Source of the DNA: Branchiostoma floridae
Lineage: Eukaryota; Chordata; Leptocardii; Amphioxiformes; Branchiostomatidae
Assembly (NCBI RefSeq): GCF_000003815.2
Contig: NC_049991.1
Coordinates: 11,752,917 to 11,816,916, forward strand
Direction: 5' to 3'
DNA: 64,000 nucleotides
Position numbers and translations under genes: made by a program. The number at the start of each line of letters is the position of its first letter. Position 1 is the stretch's first letter. The notes beneath the pieces are model-generated. The model was not told where the DNA came from. It saw nothing but the letters and a program-made list of their open reading frames with translations, and made no database searches. Shown piece after piece: positions 53,001 through 61,400 of this stretch.

Positions 53001-54049
53001 TCATTGCTCGTTCATTCTCGCCATTATCAGTTCCCGCCGCAGTCCATTCCTGTGCAATCTGTTCCAACCGCAATCCTGTCGCAATACATCCCTGCCACAA
53101 TCTGTCCCTGCCGCAGTTGGTCCCTGTTTCAATCCATCCCACTGCTATCTGCTTTCACAGTAAATTTGATATGTTATAAGTAATATTCATATGTCATAGA
53201 TGCCATTTTGCTTTAGAAGATACAGCAGGTAAATTTTGGGGGTGTACCCACTGCTTTATAGTATGATCACCAAAGGGTTTAGGGTAAGTTTATAACAGTT
53301 AACCATCAAGGAAGTCATGTCTTTGCACAAAGTTGACCGGATTTTTTTTTTTACCATTTTTCCATACAGAATTACAACTATAACAACTGGCTGGTTCACC
53401 TGGCAGCCAAGCTCCTGGTTAACGACCCTGGTGCAGAGTCATTGATAGCACACAACCCATTCCATGGGAAGCAGCCTCCAAGGTTGGTGTTGATTCAACT
53501 ATGTTTTGTTCAGGTTTTATCCCACAAGAAGTATGTAATTATGCAGGCTTATCTGTTTGTGTAATACTGTGTTGCTTACCACAGAAGTTAGCAGTTAAAA
53601 TTCCATATACATCTTGTTGTGGATTCATGTTTTATGAGTTATGTAAACAAGTTTTGGACATCACTTTTATGTCATTGACAAGAGAAGAAGGTTTTGAAAA
53701 TTCTGAAAAAGTTCCAGTCCAATAATGCCAAAGGAAAATATTGATCTACCAACCTAATGAAATTAATTTTGGATGTATTTAGATTGTTGCTGTATATGTG
53801 TATACAAGTATACATGTATGTGTATGTATAGTCAGGATTACCCTTTTGACCAGTCTCACCCCACTTTCCAGTTTTATCCGAGCTGAACACTACAAGTATA
53901 CCTACACGAAGATCGGCAGTGCCGCAGCAAAGGAGGGGAAATGGTGGAAGCGGCGGAGAATCGGAGAGTACCTCCCCGCCGTCTCACTGGGCTCACTGAA
54001 CCAGTACATCAAGCAGCATGGCTGGAACATGCCTGCGATCAAACAGTGA
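47095..54049 (+). CDS. LMF1: Lipase maturation factor 1
   Basis: Multi-pass ER membrane protein required for folding and dimer assembly of lipoprotein, hepatic and endothelial lipases. Twelve exons: 47095-47326, 47732-47924, 48489-48608, 49089-49099, 49347-49495, 49805-49870, 50130-50297, 51623-51806, 52202-52355, 52523-52706, 53370-53482, 53872-54049. They join in phase to 583 residues (human LMF1 about 567). The N-terminal 55 residues are polar and poorly conserved. Family blocks are then clear: TGTYWLTRIV, VAFLVALHQNKQL, YSFGWESQLLETGFLAIF, FRIMLGAGLIKIRGD, CWRDLTCMNYHYQTQPVPNP, SGNLSFLNWLT, NTYGAFGSVTKERTEVIFQG, SPYHYRLDWLMWFAAFQ and a basic EGKWWKRRRIGEY near the end. Several hydrophobic segments fit the multi-pass topology. 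The match to LMF1 is better than to LMF2. Exon 4 is an 11-nt microexon. Intron 7 contains an 889-bp transposon copy and intron 10 a minisatellite. Confidence 0.95.
48041..48103. repeat. Foldback hairpin in LMF1 intron 2
   Basis: The arms 48041-48071 (GCACCCTGTC through GTTGGAAAA) and 48073-48103 (TTTTCCAAC through GACAGGGTGC) are imperfect reverse complements with almost no loop. A small foldback element; non-coding. Confidence 0.7.
50553..51441 (+). mobile_element. TIR DNA element, copy A (about 889 bp), in LMF1 intron 7
   Basis: The left end TAACATGCATTGGCATAATACCGG and the right end GTATTATGATAATAGATGTTA are inverted repeats of about 23 bases. A TA lies at each edge, consistent with a TA target duplication. 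ACCGGTA palindromes recur near both ends. No open frame of transposase length was seen, so the copy is non-autonomous. A related copy in opposite orientation is at 54347-54995. Confidence 0.75.
53005..53145. repeat. Minisatellite with a 16-19 bp unit in LMF1 intron 10
   Basis: Variants of CTGTCCCTGCCGCAAT recur about seven times in tandem (for example CTGTTCCAACCGCAAT, CATCCCTGCCACAAT, CTGTCCCTGCCGCAG). Non-coding and bounded by AT-rich intron sequence. Confidence 0.75.
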
Positions 54050-54346
54050 ACATTAGAGATACACATGTGTCATCATATGGGAGCAGGTAGCAATGTGAGC
54101 TGTATAAAAGTACTGTGAATGCCTTTTTCTCCTGCTTAGCCCATATATATATATATATCTGGGATGCACATAGAACATGCCTCTATGTGGGTCCAGTATC
54201 TTTATGGGTTTAGGGCATTTCTTCAGCAAAGCACATCAATTGTGGAGGTAAATCTGCTGCAGCAGCACAAAATAGGTCAGGTTTTACTGATCTGATTAAT
54301 TAACCAGCTTAGGGGGGTTCAATATTTAAAAAAAAAAAACTAGTTA

Positions 54347-54995
54347 ACATCCATTGGCATAATACCGGTCGGTTTACTGCAATTTCTCAAGCAATGCTAA
54401 TTTGGCAAATGATCAACGCATCATTTTCTCCAGTTACATGTTGCTGTTACAGCTTACCTTTGCCACTTCTTCTGTGTAAATTATTTTGTCTCTCTGGTCC
54501 TGCTAAAAACATAATATCGTAATTGGAACACACCGCGGAATTGCACGGAGAACGGGCGCGTGGTTGGAAGGGGGTGCACTATACCGGCCGAACGAAACAC
54601 GGCACAATTAACTGCCGCTATGTACCTTTATACATCCTCTGTTGCACTTTTACACGAGTTGTAGGTCACCAAAAGAAATTCAAGATTGCTGTAGAATCAT
54701 GCTCGTCTTGTGCCGTGAGCACATGTGATTATTATCTACAAATCTGGCGATGAACGTGACAGTGTGTTTGTCCCACGACGAGCTCGCCTGCCCCGAAAAT
54801 GACCTGAAAACTTTTGGCCTTGTTGTCTTCGAATGCATTGTTATCGATGCTTTGTAAATTATGTATTGGACACCTAGATGTCTGAAGTGTGCATACCTCA
54901 GAAATAACTATTGTTGCATGTGTAGATCTCTTTAAGTTCCACTATTTTTAATCGACCGGTATAAGGCTTATGACCGGTATTATGCCAATGCATGT
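54347..54995 (-). mobile_element. TIR DNA element, copy B (649 bp), inverted relative to copy A
   Basis: The ends ACATCCATTGGCATAATACC and GGTATTATGCCAATGCATGT are inverted repeats flanked by TA on both sides (part of TTAA here). The right part is the reverse complement of the left part of copy A, including CTATTGTTGCATGTGTAGAT, and the left part matches the right part of copy A. It lies about 300 bp after the LMF1 stop codon and may be inside the 3' UTR. Confidence 0.75.
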
Positions 54996-55576
54996 TAAGT
55001 CTGTGGTGATTTAATTACACTGTATTACAAAGGGAAAATGGACTGTTCATATGGTGGTATTATGTTTGTGATAGAGCTGTTGTCACATACTGTATGGTAA
55101 TGTAAACACCATTGGTTTTGAGTTTGTGGTGGTCATCACAAAAACTGTAAACATAAAACCACAATGAACATTTTAAGTATAGGATGGTGCAATACTTAAA
55201 GATGATCAGACACACATTCAAGTCTTTAGCTGTGCCCACTTGTAGACAGAGGTAAAAAAAAATGTGAGAATGTAACTTTTTGATTAGTAGAACTACACAC
55301 ATATTATCATGAGAAAGATAAATTATAGCTTTCTTATTGTGAAATTTTCTTAGCATGTCATACAGCCAGATATTGCAAAAGATTGTCAGTCATATCTTAC
55401 TTTTGTACACAAATATCTAGTACCTATTTGTTTGTTTAACAAATGGTTCATTTTTCTTCTGATATACTGTTTATGTTGTTCAGTCATGTACTAGCTTGTT
55501 TTTCTTCCTCTACACTTACTAGGTTGGAATCATTCTGAATTTGGTCAGGTGTAAACTTGGAGCTGATATCTGTGCC

Positions 55577-55997
55577 TAGGGCTGGTTACTGGTACACCAC
55601 AAAACTGATTTTTCTCATTGGAGCGGTCCAGAAAAAATTCGGTGGACCGGATGTTGGACCGATTGGAAAATAAACTTATTATATGATCAGGCATTCACAC
55701 GTTTTCAGGGTTATCGGTCGAGGCAAATAACAAGAGCAAAGCAGGGTAGACTCTGTAGTAATATTTACCAACTTACAATCAATTGTACAGAGCTAGTTAG
55801 CCTTGTAGGATTTTTAAAATGCCAGTGAGAGTCAAATACTACACAATACAGATTTCCCTGTAGCAAAATGGACCATTGTCTTGAGTATCGTCCATTCACA
55901 AGTTTTCACAAAATGAATCAGGTCCGGACCTGGACTTGATCCTCTGGACCTGAACCGGACGTGGACCTGAATTTTCTTTACCGGTACCCACCCCTAG
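55577..55997. mobile_element. hAT-like MITE with 8-bp target duplication
   Basis: The termini TAGGGCTGGTTACTGGTAC and ACCGGTACCCACCCCTAG are inverted. The 8-mer TCTGTGCC stands on both sides (55569-55576 and 55998-56005), as expected for hAT insertions. The interior has a GGTCCGGACCTGGACTTGATCC block shared with the other copies in reverse order. No coding capacity. Confidence 0.8.
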
Positions 55998-56184
55998 TCT
56001 GTGCCTGTAAACTTCAGGTGTAACCAGATACTATGTCAGTTTTACCATCCATGCAGTGACGAAGGATATAATAGTGAACTTTGACGAAACTGATATTTCT
56101 CAATCTATGTCATATCTCTTCTCCCTGCTACCAAATGCCATAACCAATACAAATTCAGTGCCAAACAGCTAAAGAAGGATGCTG

Positions 56185-56535
56185 AATAAGACCTTCAGAA
56201 GATCAATAGCCTACCGTGGCCCCTATGTCTGGAACAACCTACCACCAGACACACGTACGGCTCCAAATCTGACCAGCTTTAAGAGACTCTTGAAGTAAAA
56301 GTTATTGACCAAAACGAACGGACACGGACTATGAACACTGAGCCATCTGCACCACTATATGTTTTGTACAATGTATGTGTAGTGATATAGGTTGATGAAT
56401 CTAATAGTACTCAATATAAATCTGTATTATATTTTATATGACCCTGACCTCCCTCATGACCTCAATGAAAAGCGGCCTGCTGGCCGATTTGAGCTTCTCA
56501 TGAATAAACAAAGGTTCAAATCAAAAAAAAAAAAA
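56185..56535 (+). mobile_element. 3' end of a 5'-truncated LINE retrotransposon
   Basis: Positions 56185-56298 encode 38 codons ending in a stop, with the block RSIAYRGPYVWNNLPPDTR then NLTSFKRLLK. This is the usual extreme C terminus of a LINE reverse-transcriptase ORF. A short 3' UTR follows with AATAAA near 56503 and a run of 13 A at 56523-56535. The 5' limit of the copy is uncertain and may lie near 56090. I infer a dead insertion. Confidence 0.75.
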
Positions 56536-57012
56536 TTAACATAACCTTTGCATGTACTCAGCTGGATAGAACTTTTAAAGGAAGGGAATGACAGGTTTTA
56601 TCTTGCTGTAATTTGAACAGGAAGGCTGTGACAGACGTTTATCAACTCTGGATGAAGGTCTACAAGTATAACGATGTTTTAGATGTCTACCAGTCATGTT
56701 GATCAGAAGTTTTTCTAAGGCTAAAGAATGAAAATTTCCTAGTGGCCATAAGTTCCCTGGTCCAATACCACTCTCTCTGTTATGCATTGTTTTTATGAAG
56801 TTGTAAACTGGGTAGAAACACTGGAATACAATACTGTATATGGTGCACAGTAGATAAGATGGACGTGTAGCTTTATTCATTCAAAAGAAAAATAGAAAGG
56901 TGTAACTGTATGACTGTTTAGTTAGAGTCTGCAAAATGGAATCTTGAAACTTTATTGAAGTCTTTATTTGAGACAAATGTATATATTTATGTATGTATGT
57001 ATGGCTGTCAAC

Positions 57013-57440
57013 TAGGGCTGGGTACCGGTACAGAAAATTCAGGTCCGGTTCAGGTCCAGAGGATCAGGTCCAGGTCCGGACCTGAACCTGGACCTGATGC
57101 AGTATGACTCATACCAATCGTCCATTTCACTACAAAGAGATCTATTTGGTGGAGTATAAGACTTACACTAGCGTTTTAAAATCCTTCAACGCTTACTGCA
57201 CCTGTACGATTGGCTGTAAAACGTGGTAGAAATTTACTATAAACTCTATTCTACTTCACTCTTGTTATTTTCTTCCACCTGCAAGCGCCAAAACGTGTGA
57301 ATGCCTGATAAAATAATCTGTTAATTTTCTAATCGGTCCAACATCCGGTCCACCTAATTTTTTCAGGTCCGGTTTTTCTGGACCGGTCCAATAAGAAAAA
57401 CCGGTTTTGTACCGGTACACTGTACCGATACCCAGCCCTA
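57013..57440. mobile_element. hAT-like MITE, best-preserved copy (428 bp)
   Basis: It starts TAGGGCTGGGTACCGGTAC and ends GTACCGATACCCAGCCCTA, a terminal inverted repeat of about 19 bases. The 8-mer CTGTCAAC is present immediately on both sides (57005-57012 and 57441-57448). An 8-bp duplication plus short inverted ends points to the hAT superfamily. Subterminal GGTCC/GGACC repeats are abundant. Non-autonomous. Confidence 0.88.
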
Positions 57441-57615
57441 CTGTCAACTATGAGTTTCTCGATGCCCTAGCATTGTGTTGTGCAGTTTAGCTACTGTCAC
57501 CTGTGTGACTGTCACCTATGAGACCAAGAAAAAACAGATTTATCATCATCAGAAAAAAAAAGCTTTTGCTCCAAGCTTTTCTCCAACTGGAAACCAGAAT
57601 TCCTACCTGGCCGTA

Positions 57616-57768
57616 GGACGTTATATCATAACGTCCATGCCTGGCCAAAGAAGAATCTACCGCACCTGCAGTACTACATGTTGTCGCCAGGTTGCGACCA
57701 ATGAGAAACTACTGTTCTACACAAGACTAAGCACTGATAGACATATTCAATATGTCTATCGGTGCTTA
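57616..57768. repeat. Two near-perfect palindromes upstream of the RdRP gene
   Basis: GGACGTTATATCATAACGTCC at 57616-57636 has 9-base arms around ATC. At 57728-57768 a 20-base arm (TAAGCACTGATAGACATATT) meets its near-exact reverse complement around a single C. These may be ends of a further foldback element or cruciform-prone sites. No function can be assigned. Confidence 0.65.
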
Positions 57769-58199
57769 CGTCTTATATAATTCTTGGTCTGGAATAACGT
57801 TAGGTAAGGTTTATAACATTAAAGGCTAAAGGAAGGTACCTGGTTTTGCTTGTTGTTTCAGTAAAAACATCTGTCACTCGTACAAGAGCAAAATACCAAT
57901 GGTTTCGCTCCCAACGTCATGGTTTCGTGTCCTGACAGTTTCGGTCGTTATGTTGGACAATGGGGTCAATGCGAAAGGGGAACACCAATGCGGTAGTGTC
58001 GCTATTTATCCTGCGGGGAATCCCCGAGAAGGCAACGTTTGACAACAGAAACCGCGAGGCGAAATTCATTACCACAGCACAAGGGCATCATTTACAAGTC
58101 TCCGGTATGCAGTAGCGTTCTGATCTTCACTCTGCTTTGACTGGTCGATTTTTTATTTCTCCCTCAAACCCCAACGATTTGTTTTGATACGTTGCGTGT

Positions 58200-58451
58200 A
58201 TGGACGTCGTCTCTAATACACTGAAGGTGAGCCTCCTACGTTTTTATCCTTGATGAATGTTGTCACTCATATTTTAGAATAGGATATCATGTAACGTAAC
58301 AATGTATTTGGGGGAGGGTAAGCAACAAGAAAGGTAAGTATCAACACTCGATCTTTGGATATCGGGACTTGCTTTTGTGTCAGGTGGACTTATGGTGTCA
58401 CTGAATCCCTGGGCATTTTTTTTGTATTTGCAGATCTTCACCGTTGAGTAA
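58200..58451 (+). promoter_or_regulatory. 5' UTR exon border and short uORF ahead of the RdRP gene
   Basis: A donor (CTGAAG|GTGAGC) at 58226/58227 and an acceptor (TTTGCAG|ATC) ending at 58433 suggest a 5' non-coding exon spliced to the first coding exon. In the spliced RNA an ATG at 58200 would open a 14-codon frame (9 codons before the intron, 5 after) that stops at 58449-58451, 11 bases before the main ATG. Such a uORF would lower translation of the main frame. It depends on the transcript starting upstream of 58200. Confidence 0.4.
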
Positions 58452-58462
58452 AAGCGATCAAA

Positions 58463-61400
58463 ATGAAGCGAGGTGGTCATTATAAACCCCACTGCACCGT
58501 GACAGTCCAGGTCAGCATACAGAGTAGGGACCCGGCGGCCGCGCACTACCGCCTGGAGTCGTACCTGCTGCGGTATGCGGACATCAGCAGGGACCCGCCG
58601 CCTAGAGTCGTCAGCACGCCCGCTGCAGCTCAGTACGAGGACGCGGTGGTCAACCTGGAGTTCACCTTAGAGCCGAGGCACGGGACAACCCCGAAACTGT
58701 TTTTTGCTGACCTGAGGCGGCGATGGTGCGCGGACCCCCCGAACTGGGAAGGAGACAGCCGGCCTTGGCTCACAACAAATCAACGGAACACCTGGTCTGG
58801 GTCTGAGACAGGCATGAGGGCCATACCATTACATGACCTGGAGTGCGCCGGCTTCTCGCTAGGTGCGTTTGTCGGAAGGAGCACGTTCGTCGGCCACTAC
58901 GACACAGACGACTTGGTCCTGGACAAGACGGTGTCGTTCGAACACGACCGCAGGTTGATGACCGTGACCTTCCAGCCTTACGTCGACCTGCCGACCTGTA
59001 GGTTTGAGGTCGGCTACAAGGAACTGGAGAAAACCGTTCTGGTCCACCAAGATGGTGACGTCACCTGCCTGTTCTTCTTTCTCAAATACCCGCTGAAGGT
59101 GGGTGGAAAACACCACATACCTCCAAGAATAAGTTCCAACAGGGCGTAGCCTACATATAGATGACGCAAGTTCTAAAAGTTTCGGAAAACCCCTCTGGTA
59201 ATCTTTCATACTGTGACTTAGTACAGCCTATCCCCTTGTTTATCCTGCACAATATGTTGGATGATCCTATAGCTAAGCCGCTTATACTTGTCTATTTCGG
59301 TATGTAAGTGAATGTATTTTCACTTAAAAAGGTGTGCGAAGTAGAATATGAACTAGACTTTTTACTGACAATTTTACTGTGAAGTGCTGCCTTTTCCCTT
59401 ATTTATCCTGCACAATATATTGAATGGCGTCCTAAGCCGTTTTTAGTTTTTCTTTAGTCCTGTACGAAGTAGAGCTAGGAGGAACCAGATACAGCAGAAA
59501 GACAGCACTGCAGAAAGGACATGACAAAGATAAGCTTCAGTGCCATGTACTAGAATATAGGATTGATTCTAAGCCCGGCAATCTTAGGTTCTTGTTTCTG
59601 CAAGTAAGGCTGTTTATTATTGCATTTTCTCGTTTCTAAGGTATATGAAGTGGAAGAAGTGCTCGTGATTTTCCCCAGACTCAGTGACAGCCCTGAAGAA
59701 AAGGTGACCCGAAAGATCAGCTTTCACGGCTGCTCAAAGAGTACATTGGGAAACTCCTCCTGCCTGAAGCTCGTTCTCCCCGCCCGACAGAACCCCCAGG
59801 ACGTCCTGAGCCGACTGTGTGGGAGGGGCAGCTTTACCGCGCACTACGTCTCCGTCACGTCACTCCCCGCACCTGAGACGGCAGGTAAGGAGGCGGACAT
59901 GCTGACCGGCGTGGCGTTCAAGACCAGCTACGCCTTCCGCGCCCTCCTCTCGCGCGGCTTCACCGCCATGGACCAGGTGACGGACGCCTTCATCCGCCAG
60001 GTGAGACGTCTGGACAGGGACCGAGGGGAGGATGTGGCCGCCGATATTCTGTACCGTCTGACTCACGTGCTGGAGAGAGACAGGTAGGCTTTCATGGTTC
60101 GCTCTGACGTTCATTATACACTATATACAGTCGCTTCTCTGTGGATGGCAGAAGCGAACTACTACCCGGATGGTACCCAGGCTAGCTAGTGTTTAGTTTT
60201 ACTTGAAGAACGTCGACAGTTCATTCGCACCCCTAAGGACTTTGTCGCGTCCAAAGACCCTTTGTGTTTGAGCAAAAGTTCCCTATCATGTCGCTTACCG
60301 AAGCAGATTTTTTTTTTCAAGTCATGAGTTAGAACCTTTTACCGTTAGGTTTGCCAACATCCAAGCGGTGCTTGACTGCCTCCTGGCCGCCCGAGATGTT
60401 GAGTTGGGCCGACCGGAGACACTCCCGGCTACTCTGCAGGTGGTGGCCAGGGTCATCGTCACGCCGACAAGACTCGTCTTTCTGCAGCCGGAAATCATGT
60501 ACGGAAACAGGTGGGGACAGTGCAAGTCTGCGTCTAAAACACTTTTAGAGTTCCGTGTGCTTGCAGTAGGGTTACCCCTATATGAAGAAGCAGGAATCTG
60601 TAAAGGGAGTAGAGCATGTGTAGCATTGAAGTTTTGTATCATAGTATTTAAGTCTACAGGTACCATTGCTCGACCATGGCACCGCACTAACTGGGTGTTA
60701 TTTGCGACTGTCGCAGAGTTTTGCGGGAATTCGGCACAGATCACTTCCTCCGCGTGGTGTTCCGAGACGAGGACTTCTCCAAACTTCAAGCAACTGGGAC
60801 CGGTAGGGGCAATGGTGATGAGGAGGAGAAGATCTTTGTTCGCGTCAGGAAGGTGTTGAAAAAAGGGATCAAAGTCGGCAACAGGTGGGTTTGACGTATG
60901 GTATATTGGAATTTGATTTACTGTTCTGGTTATACCGTTCTTGTTTCCGCTCTCTTCCGTGCTTTAATACTTGTACTAGTTATAGTCTGACAGTCTGACA
61001 AGATTTGTTTCAATTGGAACTACATGTGTGACGAAATTTTACAACTTGAGCCAAAGATTTAATCAATTGTACATCCCATGATTTAGATTGGTAACAGGGT
61101 CTTTCCTTGGTGCTGAAATGGTGGTCGGCACAACAGTCCCTGTTGCTCTGTTTATTCAAACTGCTTTTTCTTAATCAAGATGTGATGCAGACCCTAAATG
61201 CACTAGGATTTACCCTTTCATTTTGTATAAATGTGTGAATTGTACAAATTAAGTATCTTTGACAAATGACAGGCCACATGATCAATGGGACATGCGGTGG
61301 TCAGACCGTTTGAATTTTTACATCATGACCGGGGCCTCATATTTCCGCCTTGACGCTGTACTTGTAGGTTGTACGAGTTCCTGGCGGCGTCTAACAGCCA

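Larger units (their letters stand above)
54050..58130. other. Repeat-rich interval between LMF1 and the RdRP gene
   Basis: No gene is recognised. The interval should begin with the LMF1 3' UTR, whose end I could not place. It contains TIR element copy B (54347-54995), two hAT-like MITEs (55577-55997 and 57013-57440), a LINE 3' end (56185-56535) and two near-perfect palindromes (57616-57636 and 57728-57768). The last few hundred bases presumably include the RdRP promoter. Confidence 0.65.

Noticed and set aside
58859-59209. 116-codon minus-strand frame
   Set aside because: Shadow of the GC-rich first coding exon of the RdRP gene.
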